From positions 1 to 64,000 of the forward strand of contig NZ_QTQI01000031.1 in the NCBI RefSeq assembly GCF_003853705.1: 64,000 nt of DNA, read 5' to 3'. How positions within the stretch are numbered: position 1 is the first letter of the stretch; each line of letters starts with the position of its first letter. Shown one piece after another: positions 26,205 to 34,640 of the stretch. This DNA is from Burkholderia sp. Bp8992. Lineage in GTDB: Bacteria; Pseudomonadota; Gammaproteobacteria; Burkholderiales; Burkholderiaceae. The position numbers and the translations under genes were made by a program. The notes below the pieces were generated by a model, which was not told where the DNA came from, ran no database searches, and saw only the letters and a list, made by a program, of their open reading frames with translations.

Positions 26205-28130
26205 TCACGGACGCCAGCGGTACACGACGATGCTCGATCCGTTGTAGTTGTCCTTCGTGATCACGTACTCGCCGGTCGAGCGCAGGTAGGCCCGCACGCC
26301 GTACATCGAGTCGACGTCGTTGCCGACGTCCATCGCCGACGTGTTCGAGTTCGTCAGCGTCGTGACGAGCGCACCGGTGTTCAGGTCGAACACGTCGATG
26401 TTCGGCACCGTGTGCACGTAGCCGACGAACAGGTAGTGACCGGCCGCCGCGATCGATTTCGGGTTCGCGCTCGTCAGGTTGATCACCGGGTTCGGCGCGC
26501 TCGTGTTGCCGTTCTTCCAGCCGTGATAGACCTCGATGTGCCCGTTCATCGCCGTCCAGTCCCAATTGCCCGCGAGACCCTGCGCGAGAATCATCGTGTC
26601 GCTGTCGGCCTGGTAGATGATGCGCGTGACGGGCGCGACGCCGGTCGGCACGGGCGTCGTCGTCGGCTTGCCCCACGACGGCTTGCCGGTCGCGTCGAAG
26701 CCCGTCATCGGGTAGCGCGCGATCACGTTCGATCCGTTCAGCCCGGCCCACACGTCGCCGTTGCCGTCGATGTCGAAACCGGCCGTGACCTGCAGCGTCG
26801 TGTTGAACGGCTTGCCCGGCAGAGACCCGGCCGGGATCGCGATGTAGCCGCTCGCGGCGTTGAAGTAATAGAAGTTGAAGTTGCCCGGGTTCTGGCCCGA
26901 CGCGACGAGGATCCGGTTGCCGCCGACGTTCACGAGCTGGCCGAAATGCTGGCCGCGCTGATAGTCGTTCATGTCGAGGCGCGGGTCCTTCGGATAGGTG
27001 AACGGGTCGACCGTGTTCGCGACGAACGTGCCGCCCGCCGAGCCCGTATACACGTTGTTGCCGCTGTAGAACAACGTACCGTCCGTGACCGGATCGGGCG
27101 CGGCGATCCCCTCGAAGTTCAGCGCCTGCAGCTTCCACTGCAGCGCGCCCGTCGGGCTGTACGAATGGAGGTCGGTGCTGCCGTTGCGGCCGAGATCCCA
27201 GCCGCCGCCCCACGCGTTGTTCAGCACGTACAGGTTGCCGGCCGAATCCTTGCCGAGCGCGGCGACGCGCGTGAAGCGCTTGTCGCCGACCTGCCCCTTG
27301 ATGCCCGTCGTCGTGTCGAGATAGCCGCCCTGCACACCGAACGTGCCGACCTGGACCGGCAGGCCGAGCAGCCCGCTGTAGACCTTGATGTTCATGTCGG
27401 GCCCTTCGTCGCCCACCATCAGCCGGCCCAGCGACGCATCGAAGTACAGCGACGCCGGCCGTGCGCCGGCCGCCATCTGGATCGTGCTCATCGCGGCGCC
27501 GGTCGCGCTGAACTGCGCGACGACGCCCGCGCTCTTGCGCGCGACCCACAGGTTGCCGGCCGCATCGAGCGCCAGCGCGCCCGGTCCCGATACGCCGATG
27601 TCGCGCTGCCATACGCCATCGGTCGTATAGACGCGCACGCGGTTGCCGTAGAAGTCGCTCACGTACAGCAGGTTGCCGCCTGTCGCGAGGCCCGTGATCA
27701 CGTCCGCGTACTGGATGCCCGTCCACGTGCTGACCGGGATGCGCAGGTCGCGCTGGTTCGAGCTTCGGTTGTAGCGGCCCACCGAGCCGCTGCCGAACGT
27801 GCGGTTGTAGCCGAGCGCGACGAACAGCGACGTCGAATTGCCGGTGATCGCCCCGCCCTGGAATTCGTCGTGGATGCCGATCGTGCCGAGCGGCTGGCCG
27901 TTCTGGTAGATCGCGACGCCGCCCGCGTTCTCGTCCCAGCGCGACGCCGTGTAGATCACGCCCTCGGGCGCGACCCACATCGAGCGCGCGCCGTTGCCGA
28001 CGTGCGAGACCAGCGTGCCGTACGTGTTCGCGAGCCAGTCCGTCGAGTACTGCACCTGTGCGTGACTCGCCGGCGCCAGCATCGCCATGCACATTCCCAG
28101 CAACGCCGCGCGAATTTGTTTCATTGACAT
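26205..28130 (-). CDS. Secreted NHL-like beta-propeller protein
   Basis: 641 residues. ATG 28130 is chosen because GGGAG lies 8 bases upstream and a Sec signal follows (MKQIRAALLGMCMAMLAPASHAQ). The mature protein is a run of propeller-type repeats: GVAIYQNGQPLGTIGI, LLYVSDFYGNRVRVYTTDG, ALDAAGNLWVARKSAGVVAQF, VAALGKDSAGNLYVLNN, AGFDIDGNGDVWAGLNGSN and others, with D-x-x-G-N-x-W/Y motifs typical of NHL or SMP-30-like blades. No catalytic residues or haem sites are recognised. It is probably periplasmic or extracellular and binds a ligand or another protein. It is a single gene with an AT-rich upstream region. Confidence 0.75.
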   Translation of the reverse strand: MSMKQIRAALLGMCMAMLAPASHAQVQYSTDWLANTYGTLVSHVGNGARSMWVAPEGVIYTASRWDENAGGVAIYQNGQPLGTIGIHDEFQGGAITGNSTSLFVALGYNRTFGSGSVGRYNRSSNQRDLRIPVSTWTGIQYADVITGLATGGNLLYVSDFYGNRVRVYTTDGVWQRDIGVSGPGALALDAAGNLWVARKSAGVVAQFSATGAAMSTIQMAAGARPASLYFDASLGRLMVGDEGPDMNIKVYSGLLGLPVQVGTFGVQGGYLDTTTGIKGQVGDKRFTRVAALGKDSAGNLYVLNNAWGGGWDLGRNGSTDLHSYSPTGALQWKLQALNFEGIAAPDPVTDGTLFYSGNNVYTGSAGGTFVANTVDPFTYPKDPRLDMNDYQRGQHFGQLVNVGGNRILVASGQNPGNFNFYYFNAASGYIAIPAGSLPGKPFNTTLQVTAGFDIDGNGDVWAGLNGSNVIARYPMTGFDATGKPSWGKPTTTPVPTGVAPVTRIIYQADSDTMILAQGLAGNWDWTAMNGHIEVYHGWKNGNTSAPNPVINLTSANPKSIAAAGHYLFVGYVHTVPNIDVFDLNTGALVTTLTNSNTSAMDVGNDVDSMYGVRAYLRSTGEYVITKDNYNGSSIVVYRWRP

Positions 28131-28537
28131 GAATAATGCTCCCAGACGATCAATGGTCGACACTGTAAATCGCGGCGCATGAAATATTGGTGATTCCGGC
28201 AAAACCGTATTCGCCGGCATCCCGAATTATTCACTCCGCGCCATTTGCCGTCCGGTGCTTTTTCGTCAACGAAGGTCAAACCCGCGAAACCACGCCGCAA
28301 CGGCATGCCGGCCGCGCGATTTCGGCGCCTTTCCCGGCATTTTCTTCCGGGCGCCCAATGCGGATACGTCATTTTTTCTGACATGCCCGCATTGCATTTT
28401 CATTCCCCGGAAATCGCTTCAATGATTACAAATCGAAATTGAAATGAAAGGGAAAAAATAATATCCGGCGCAATCGCTTTTTCGCGATTCGGCGCACCGG
28501 ATAAACGGCAGGAAAAGAGGAACGCGGCAGCGATCGT
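28131..28537. other. AT-rich intergenic region before the beta-propeller gene
   Basis: 407 bases with lower GC than the neighbourhood, especially 28140-28200 and 28380-28470 (ATTACAAATCGAAATTGAAA, GGGAAAAAATAATA). It lies downstream of the leftward GFA gene and upstream of the propeller gene, so it should hold the terminator of the one and promoter of the other. No clean hairpin plus T-run or box pair stood out, and no coding frame has a ribosome site. Confidence 0.45.
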
Positions 28538-28969
28538 TCAGGTCGCCGGGTCGAGCGTCGGGCCATCCCAGCCGTCGACGTATTTCGGCAGCGCGTCGAC
28601 GACGTCGATCACGCGTTGCCGGTAGAACAGGTGCATCGTCGGCTGCAGGTCGCCGGGCAGTTGCCCGCCGTGTGCTCGCGCGGCCAGGCTGTTCGGCACG
28701 ACACGCATGTCGAGCCGGTTCGTCCCGAACACGATCTCGCCGCACGACGCGCACCACGTGCGCGACATCGACTTCTCCGGATGCGGGAACGTCGCGTGGC
28801 TGCCGTCGATGCTCACCTGCTCCGGCGGCCATGCGGTTGCGGACAGCATCGGCGTGCCGTAGAAATCGCGGCACGTCGCGCAATGGCAGTTCGCGCGCGC
28901 CGCCGGTTCGCCATGCAGCGTGACGGTCACGGCGCCACACAGGCAGCGCGCGGAAAGCGTTCGGGTCAT
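28538..28969 (-). CDS. GFA-family (glutathione-dependent formaldehyde-activating-like) protein
   Basis: 143 residues, ATG 28969 with AGGAG upstream. The zinc-binding Cys pattern of the GFA/CENP-V fold is clear: ARCLCGAV, NCHCATCRDFYG and CASCGE. Family members are named for glutathione-formaldehyde adduct formation, although that activity is disputed for many, so the substrate is open. It is cytoplasmic, with no signal peptide. It is a lone gene between the propeller gene and the porin, all leftward; the gap to the porin is 93 bases. Confidence 0.82.
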   Translation of the reverse strand: MTRTLSARCLCGAVTVTLHGEPAARANCHCATCRDFYGTPMLSATAWPPEQVSIDGSHATFPHPEKSMSRTWCASCGEIVFGTNRLDMRVVPNSLAARAHGGQLPGDLQPTMHLFYRQRVIDVVDALPKYVDGWDGPTLDPAT

Positions 28970-29062
28970 GTCGTCTCCTGTGAAAGGGAGACGGCAGTAT
29001 AGGAGCATGCATCGAGGCCCGCATCGACCGCGCGCCCCGTTGCGGCTACAACGACCGCTGCG

Positions 29063-30256
29063 TCAGAACTTCTGGCGCAGCCCGAGGCTGACGATCGCCT
29101 GCGAGCGCGAGTCGGACGAGTGGCCGTTCGCCTTGTCGGACACCGACGCAGTCGCAGCCACCGGCCGGCCGAGCGCGTCGAGCGTCATGCCCGATGCATG
29201 CTGGTACGCGCCGAGCAGGTACACGCTGGTGCGCTTCGACAGGTCGTACACCGCGCCGAGCGTGACGTTGTGATACTGCGCGCGGTCGTCGACGCCATCG
29301 ACATCGCTGCCGCGCGTGTAGCTGTAGCCCGCGAACAGCTGGGTCTGCGGCTGCACGTTCCAGCGCGTGAACACGCCCGCGACGTTGAATGTCGCATGAC
29401 CGCTGAACAGCGACTGGCCGCCGCTGCGGTACTGCACGTTGCTGTAGTTCACGCCGACGACGGCCGGGCCGAAGTCGTACGTCGCGCCCGTCGCGATCAC
29501 CTGCTGCGATTGCGCGCTCGCATAGCCTTCGTTGATCGACGAGTTGAAGAGACCGTCGTCGGTGCTCCGCCACTTGCCGGCCGTCGGGTCGGTCGCGCCC
29601 GTCTTGCTGTTGTCCGAGCGCTCGTAGCCGACGCCGACGCGCAGCGGGCCCGCCGCGTACGCCGCGCCGACGCTCCACGTGTTGCGCTGCTTCATGCTGC
29701 CCGGCTGGCCGCCGAAGCCGTACAGCGCGCCGAACGTGAAGCCCGAGTAGTTCGCGCTCGTGTACTTGATCGAGCTGTCGACGCGCGCGGTCTGGTCGAG
29801 ATCGTCGATGTCGCCGGGGTGCGCGCCGAAGCCGCCGATGAACGACGACGGCCCGACCGGGCTCACGAAGTCGTCGAGCGACGTGTACTGGCGGCCGAGC
29901 GTGACCGTGCCGTAGCGGTCGCTGCCGACGCCGACGAACGCCTGGCGGCCGAACTGGCGGCCGCCCTGGCCCGACGTGCCGTTCGTGATGTCGAAGCCGT
30001 TCTCGAGCACGAACAGCGCGCGCATCCCGCCGCCGAGATCCTCGGAACCCTTGATGCCCCAGCGGCTGCCGGACAGGTTGCCGGTCGTGAGCCCGACGTT
30101 CGAATGGCCGGTGTACGCGCCCGCCGAGCCGACCCGTTCGTTGCTGCGATAGGTCACGCCCGCGTCGACGATGCCGTACAGCGTGACGGAGCTTTGCGCA
30201 GCGGCGATACCGGCGAGCGAGAGCAGCAGCGGCGCTGCGATCAGTTGCTTGTTCAT
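29063..30256 (-). CDS. Trimeric outer-membrane porin (betaproteobacterial type)
   Basis: 397 residues, ATG 30256 with GGAG upstream. Signal peptide MNKQLIAAPLLLSLAGIAAA, then QSSVTLYGIVDAGVTYRSNERV, the standard first strand of Burkholderia porins. Further signatures are SRWGIKGSEDLGGGMRALFVLENGF, FGRQAFVGVGSDRYGTVTLGRQY, and the terminal phenylalanine in IVSLGLRQKF needed for outer-membrane insertion. It forms a 16-strand channel for small hydrophilic solutes. Two clear palindromes in its upstream region point to specific regulation rather than constitutive expression. Confidence 0.92.
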   Translation of the reverse strand: MNKQLIAAPLLLSLAGIAAAQSSVTLYGIVDAGVTYRSNERVGSAGAYTGHSNVGLTTGNLSGSRWGIKGSEDLGGGMRALFVLENGFDITNGTSGQGGRQFGRQAFVGVGSDRYGTVTLGRQYTSLDDFVSPVGPSSFIGGFGAHPGDIDDLDQTARVDSSIKYTSANYSGFTFGALYGFGGQPGSMKQRNTWSVGAAYAAGPLRVGVGYERSDNSKTGATDPTAGKWRSTDDGLFNSSINEGYASAQSQQVIATGATYDFGPAVVGVNYSNVQYRSGGQSLFSGHATFNVAGVFTRWNVQPQTQLFAGYSYTRGSDVDGVDDRAQYHNVTLGAVYDLSKRTSVYLLGAYQHASGMTLDALGRPVAATASVSDKANGHSSDSRSQAIVSLGLRQKF

Positions 30257-30561
30257 GGTTGTATGTCTCCGGGCGGTGAACCCGTTGTTCTGGCTTGCTG
30301 TTGCGAGTAGCGCGCGCGGGCGCCGACATCCGCCGGCGGTGCGAGGCCGGCGGCGTCCGCGCGCGACGACGCGGCGGGCATGCCCGCTGCGGCCGCCATG
30401 GTAGATGGAACCGGTTCTATTCCACAGTGGAATAACGACAACAGTTTTTTGCCAAAATCGAGATAGTCGGCGCACGGCGGAAGTTGATGGCTGCCGCGCC
30501 TGTACAGCGCGGGCCGGCGCACCCGATAATCGAGCGCACACCTTCCGCCGGGAGCGCCGTC
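30257..30561. other. Divergent region between porin and LysE-type gene
   Basis: 305 bases serving two promoters. It contains two adjacent palindromes at 30408-30417 and 30419-30433 and an AT-richer stretch at 30415-30460 that would suit the porin promoter. No coding frame with a ribosome site is seen. Confidence 0.5.
30408..30433. promoter_or_regulatory. Paired palindromic operator sites
   Basis: GAACCGGTTC (30408-30417) is a perfect 10-base palindrome. One base later ATTCCACAGTGGAAT (30419-30433) is a perfect 7+1+7 palindrome. TTCCAC/GTGGAA arms are of the type bound by IclR-family regulators. The site lies about 150 bases before the porin start and 130 before the LysE start, so it could act on either. 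Confidence 0.6.
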
Positions 30562-31194
30562 ATGCATGAAACGACCTTGCTGATCTTTGCCGCCGTCGCG
30601 TTCGTCGGCATCGCGACACCCGGCCCGACCGTGCTGCTCGCGCTGACCAACGGCTCGCGCTACGGCGTGCGCCGCGCGGCCTACGGTTTCGCGGGCGCGA
30701 TGCTGTCCGACTTCGTGCTGATCGTCGCGGTCGCGCTCGGCCTCGGCGCGCTGCTGATGGCGTCCGCGTTCTGGTTCTCGGTGGTGAAGTGGCTCGGCGC
30801 CGCTTACCTCGCGTATGTCGGCATCCGGCTGCTGATGTCGAAGGGTTCGCTCGATGTCGCCGCCGCGCAAAACGGCACGGCAACCGAACGCAATGCGTCG
30901 ATCTTCGCGAAGAGTTTCCTCACGGCGGTGACGAACCCGAAGGGCTATCTGTTCTTCTCCGCGTTCCTGCCGCAGTTCCTCGATCCGTCCGCGCCGCTCG
31001 CGCCGCAGTACGTCGCGCTCGCCGTCACGTTCGCGCTGCTCGACGGCGCGGTGATGTTCGGCTACGCGCTGCTCGGCGCACGCGCGGTGCGGCTGCTGAA
31101 GCGCTCGGGTGCGCTGTGGCTCGAGCGCACGTGCGGCGCGATGCTGCTCGCGCTCGCCGGTTCGCTGGCGCTGTACCGGCGTCATGCAGCGTAG
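30562..31194 (+). CDS. LysE/RhtB-family amino-acid exporter
   Basis: 210 residues, ATG 30562 with GGGAG 9 bases upstream. Six hydrophobic helices span the protein. The family signature GIATPGPTVLLALTNGSRYGVRRAAYGFAGAM lies at about 16-47, and FLTAVTNPKGYLFFSAFLPQF at about 118-138 matches the second conserved block. Such proteins export amino acids or homoserine lactone-like compounds through the inner membrane. A GNAT acetyltransferase gene follows 12 bases later in the same direction, implying an operon. The substrate cannot be read from the sequence. Confidence 0.87.
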   Translation: MHETTLLIFAAVAFVGIATPGPTVLLALTNGSRYGVRRAAYGFAGAMLSDFVLIVAVALGLGALLMASAFWFSVVKWLGAAYLAYVGIRLLMSKGSLDVAAAQNGTATERNASIFAKSFLTAVTNPKGYLFFSAFLPQFLDPSAPLAPQYVALAVTFALLDGAVMFGYALLGARAVRLLKRSGALWLERTCGAMLLALAGSLALYRRHAA

Positions 31195-31206
31195 GAGCAG
31201 GTTCCG

Positions 31207-31743
31207 ATGAAAATTGCCGCACCGCCCCGCTCCGGCTTCCCCGGCCTGTCGCTCCGGCAACTCGAACGCGCCGACCTCGACGCGTGGTACGCGTACCTGA
31301 CGAACCCCGACGTCTTCCGTCACACGAGCTGGAACCTGCGCACGCCCGACGATCTGCTGCCGCTGTTCGACAACATCGAATCGGCCGACCCGGATTCGAT
31401 CCGGCGCCTCGCGATCGTCGATACCGCATCGGGCGCGCTCGCTGGCACGATCGGGCTGCACACGGTATCCACCGTGAACCGCTCGGCGGAAATTGCGTAC
31501 GACCTCGCGCCGTCGCACTGGGGGCGCGGCATCGCGAGCGCGGTGTGCGAAGCCGTCACCGCGTGGGCGCTCGCGAACGGCGGCTTCATGCGCATGCAGG
31601 CCGTCGTGCTGACCAGCAACGCGGGCTCCGCGCGTGTGCTGCAGAAGTGCGACTACCGCTACGAGGGCCTGTTGCGCGCCTACAGGATGGTGCGCGGCAC
31701 GCCGGGCGATTTCGCGATGTACGCACGGCTCGCGACCGACTGA
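31207..31743 (+). CDS. GNAT-family N-acetyltransferase (RimJ/RimL-like)
   Basis: 178 residues, ATG with GGAG 9 bases upstream. LRQLERADLDAWYAYLTNPDVFRHTSW is the common start of RimJ/RimL-type acetyltransferases; the acetyl-CoA pyrophosphate loop is HWGRGIASAVCEAV, near residues 102-115, and VVLTSNAGSARVLQKCDYRYEGLLR is the C-terminal motif. It transfers acetyl from acetyl-CoA to an amine of unknown acceptor in the cytoplasm. It is probably co-transcribed with the LysE-type gene 12 bases upstream. Confidence 0.85.
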   Translation: MKIAAPPRSGFPGLSLRQLERADLDAWYAYLTNPDVFRHTSWNLRTPDDLLPLFDNIESADPDSIRRLAIVDTASGALAGTIGLHTVSTVNRSAEIAYDLAPSHWGRGIASAVCEAVTAWALANGGFMRMQAVVLTSNAGSARVLQKCDYRYEGLLRAYRMVRGTPGDFAMYARLATD

Positions 31744-31783
31744 CGCGCCGTACGCGGCATCGCGCGCCGATGCCGTGAAGCGA

Positions 31784-31813
31784 TTGGACGACCCGTGCCG
31801 AATTGGCGACAAT
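31784..31813 (+). promoter_or_regulatory. Candidate promoter of the metallophosphoesterase gene
   Basis: TTGGAC (31784-31789) and GACAAT (31808-31813) are spaced by 18 bases, close to sigma-70 consensus, and lie 27 bases before the ATG at 31841. Confidence 0.4.
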
Positions 31814-31840
31814 CGCCGTTCCCCTCATCGACGCTCCGCC

Positions 31841-32575
31841 ATGAAAATCGCCGCGCTTTCCGACATCCACGGAAACCTCGCCGCGCTCGACGCGGTGCTC
31901 GACGACGTCCGTCGCCGCGGCGCCGACGTGATCGTCAATCTCGGCGACATCGTATCGGGCGCGCTCCATCCGGCCGAAACGGCCGACCGCCTGATCGCGC
32001 TCGACTTGCCGACGGTCAAGGGCAATCACGAACGCCAGTTGCTCACCCACGATCGCGAAGCGATGCGGCTGTCCGATCGCTGGGCGCACGACACGCTGCG
32101 CGACGACCACCGCGCGTGGATCGCCGCGCTGCCCGAACGCATGATGCTCGACGACGACGTATTGATGGTGCACGGCACGCCGGACAGCGATCTCGTCTAC
32201 TTCCTCGAAACGGTCACGCCCGACGGCTGCCGCGCGGCAACGCCCGCCGAAGTCGCGCAGCGCGCAGGCGACGAGGCGGCATCGCTGATCCTGTGCGGCC
32301 ACACGCACGTGCCGCGCACCGCGAAGCTCGACGACGGCCGCTTGATCGTCAATCCCGGCAGCGTCGGGCTGCAGGCGTACGCGGACGACCTCCCGCATCC
32401 GCACCGGATCGAGACGGGCTCGCCGCATGCGCGCTACGCGATGGTGTCGCGCACGGCGGGCGGCTGGAACGTCGAATTCCATGCGGTCGAATACGACTGG
32501 CACACGGCCGCCGTCACCGCGGCTTCGCGCGGGCGCGACGACTGGACCGTCGCGCTACGCACCGGCCGGTGCTGA
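31841..32575 (+). CDS. Metallophosphoesterase (YfcE/MJ0936-like)
   Basis: 244 residues starting at ATG 31841. All metal-binding motifs of calcineurin-like phosphoesterases are present: SDIHGN (Asp8, His10), GD at 35-36, GNHE (Asn62, His63), the HGTP segment with its His, and CGHTHVP. They hold two metal ions that cleave phosphomono- or diesters. It is cytoplasmic. The next gene, an alpha/beta hydrolase, starts 57 bases on in the same direction. The physiological substrate is unknown. Confidence 0.87.
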   Translation: MKIAALSDIHGNLAALDAVLDDVRRRGADVIVNLGDIVSGALHPAETADRLIALDLPTVKGNHERQLLTHDREAMRLSDRWAHDTLRDDHRAWIAALPERMMLDDDVLMVHGTPDSDLVYFLETVTPDGCRAATPAEVAQRAGDEAASLILCGHTHVPRTAKLDDGRLIVNPGSVGLQAYADDLPHPHRIETGSPHARYAMVSRTAGGWNVEFHAVEYDWHTAAVTAASRGRDDWTVALRTGRC

Positions 32576-32631
32576 TACTCGCGCCGCCCGACCGCCCCGC
32601 TTCGCTTCTTTCGAAGGAGAACCGACTCGCC

Positions 32632-33243
32632 ATGCCCGTTCCGTCGCAACTGCTCTTCCTGCCCGGCGCATCGGGCAGCACCGCCTTCTGGCAGCCGCTG
32701 GCCAACCTGCTGACGCATCCGGCCGAGCGGCGGATCGTCGCCTATCCGGGTTTCGGCGACACGCCGCGCGATCCGGCTGTCGACGATTTCGACAGCCTCG
32801 TGCGTGAGGTCCTCGATAAAATCGACCGGCCGACCGCCGTGATCGCCCAATCGATGGGCGGCGTGATCGCGATGCGCGCGGCGCTCGACAAACCCGGGCT
32901 CGTCACGCACCTCGTGCTGACGGTCACGTCCGGCGGCCTCGACATGGCAACGCTCGGTGCGCAGGACTGGCGGGCCGGTTTCGCCGAAGCGAACCCGCAG
33001 TTGCCCGACTGGTTCCTGACGTTCCGCGCGGACTTCTCGCACGAGATCGGCCGCATCGCGCAGCCGACGCTGCTGCTGTGGGGCGACGACGATCCGATCA
33101 GCCCCGTCGCGGCCGGCCGGCGCCTGCTCGAACGGCTGCCCGATGCGCAGTTGCATGTCGTACCGGGCGGCCGGCACGATCTCGCGGCCGTGCATGCGCA
33201 AGCGCTCGCGCCGCTCGTCGACGCGCATCTGCAGCGCGTGTGA
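32632..33243 (+). CDS. Alpha/beta-hydrolase
   Basis: 203 residues, ATG 32632 with GAAGGAGA about 9 bases upstream. Compact alpha/beta-hydrolase fold: LLFLPGASGSTAFWQPLA (oxyanion region), nucleophile elbow AQSMGG with Ser near 84, acid in LLLWGDDDPISP, and His in PGGRHDLA. It is small for the family, with little or no cap domain. Esterase, thioesterase or lactonase activity is possible; nothing in the neighbours decides. It converges on the sensor kinase gene, with an unusual interleaved inverted repeat between them. Confidence 0.82.
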   Translation: MPVPSQLLFLPGASGSTAFWQPLANLLTHPAERRIVAYPGFGDTPRDPAVDDFDSLVREVLDKIDRPTAVIAQSMGGVIAMRAALDKPGLVTHLVLTVTSGGLDMATLGAQDWRAGFAEANPQLPDWFLTFRADFSHEIGRIAQPTLLLWGDDDPISPVAAGRRLLERLPDAQLHVVPGGRHDLAAVHAQALAPLVDAHLQRV

Positions 33244-33251
33244 CATCGCGC

Positions 33252-33297
33252 GCTTCAGGTTCGGCTTGCACGTCGGCATGAACCTGAAGCCGTGCAA
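33252..33297. repeat. Interleaved inverted repeats at a convergent gene junction
   Basis: GCTTCAGGTTC at 33252-33262 pairs perfectly with GAACCTGAAGC at 33280-33290, and TTGCACG at 33266-33272 pairs with CGTGCAA at 33291-33297. The arms alternate (A-B-A'-B'), so in RNA they would form alternative hairpins or, less likely because no spacer precedes the last arm, a pseudoknot. The site lies just past the hydrolase stop and just before the kinase stop on the other strand. Confidence 0.7.
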
Positions 33298-33317
33298 CCG
33301 CCCCCCCGCGCGTCGCG

Positions 33318-34640
33318 TCACCCCGCGCTCCTCAGCGTGAGCCTCGCCTCCAGCCCGCCGCCGTCGGGCCGGTTGTTCAGCGTCAGCGTGCCGCCCATCG
33401 CGAGCGCGAGCTGCTTCGCGATCGCCAGGCCCAGCCCCGTGCCGCCCGTATCGCGGTTGCGCGACGTCTCCACGCGCCGGAACGGCTCGAACACGGCGTC
33501 GAGCTGATCGGCCGGAATGCCGGGCCCGCGGTCGAGCACGGCAATCACCGCGCCGCCGTCCGGCGCGGCCCGCACGTCGATCTCGGCCGCACCCGCGAAC
33601 TTCAGCGCGTTGTCGACGAGGTTGCCGACGATGCGGCGCAGCGCCTTCGGCCGCGTGACGAGCGCGAGCGGCGCACGGCTGTGCAGCGCGACGTCCTGCC
33701 CCGCGTCCATGTAGTCGCACACGATGCTGTCGAGCAGCGCGTCGAGATCGATGCGGCGCGCGGCTTCCTCGGTGCCGTGCAGCGTCCGCGCGTACGCGAC
33801 GCCCTCCTTCACCAGATGCTCCATCTCGAGCAGGTCCTGGCGCAGCTTCGCGCCCTGCGTGTCGTCGTCCATCACGTCGACGCGCAGCCGCATCCGCGTG
33901 ATCGGCGTCTGCAGGTCGTGCGAGATCGATGCGAGGATCTGCATGCGTTCGGCCATGTACTGCGCGATACGGTCCTGCATCGCGTTGAACGCCCGCGCGG
34001 CACGCGCGACTTCCGACGGCCCGCCTTCGTTCAGCCGCTCGCCCTTCAGGTCGGGGCCGAGCGCATCGGCGGCCTGCGCGAGCTGCTTGAGCGGCCGCGT
34101 CGCGAGCCGCACCGCGAGCCAGCAGCATGCGGCCAGCACCGCGAGCTGGACCACGAGCACGGCCGGCAGCCAGCCCGACAGCGGCACCGTCGACATCGGA
34201 TGGATGTCGATCGTCAGCGGCGACCCGTCGGTCAGGCGCAAATGCACCTGCAGATGCTCGCGGTCGCCGGGGATCGCGTTCGCGGTCAGCGGGTAGTCGC
34301 CGCCGATGCCGTCCGAGATCGAGCGCTCGACGCGTGCCGACAGCCGCGCTTCCGGCGGCGTGCCGGTCTCGCCGGGCCCGAGGATGAACGTATAGCTGCG
34401 CCGCGCGAGACGCGGCAGCCACGCGGCGCGCTCGGCCGGCGGCAGATGATCGAGCAGCGCGACCGAACTCGCGACCTCGCGCTCGATGTAGCCCATCATC
34501 AGATTGGTGGTCGCCTGGTCGCGCTCGGTCACGGTGAGCCAGAACGACAGCGTCTGCGCGAGCGCGAGGCCCACGCACAGGATCAGCGCGAGCCGCGCGA
34601 ACAGCGAACGCGGCCAGTGCCACGGCATGCGCACGCTCAT
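33318..34640 (-). CDS. Sensor histidine kinase (EnvZ-like)
   Basis: 440 residues from ATG 34640, overlapping the response-regulator stop by 4 bases. Domains in order: membrane segment (about 15-36), periplasmic sensor (about 40-155), second membrane segment (about 157-178), HAMP (VRLATRPLKQLAQAADALG...), dimerisation helix with SISHDLQTPITRMRLRV (His241), and catalytic ATPase with NLVDNALKF, DRGPGIP and TGLGLAIAKQL. It autophosphorylates and passes phosphate to the partner OmpR-type regulator. The signal is unknown; the overall form resembles EnvZ or RstB-type osmotic or envelope sensors. Confidence 0.92.
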   Translation of the reverse strand: MSVRMPWHWPRSLFARLALILCVGLALAQTLSFWLTVTERDQATTNLMMGYIEREVASSVALLDHLPPAERAAWLPRLARRSYTFILGPGETGTPPEARLSARVERSISDGIGGDYPLTANAIPGDREHLQVHLRLTDGSPLTIDIHPMSTVPLSGWLPAVLVVQLAVLAACCWLAVRLATRPLKQLAQAADALGPDLKGERLNEGGPSEVARAARAFNAMQDRIAQYMAERMQILASISHDLQTPITRMRLRVDVMDDDTQGAKLRQDLLEMEHLVKEGVAYARTLHGTEEAARRIDLDALLDSIVCDYMDAGQDVALHSRAPLALVTRPKALRRIVGNLVDNALKFAGAAEIDVRAAPDGGAVIAVLDRGPGIPADQLDAVFEPFRRVETSRNRDTGGTGLGLAIAKQLALAMGGTLTLNNRPDGGGLEARLTLRSAG

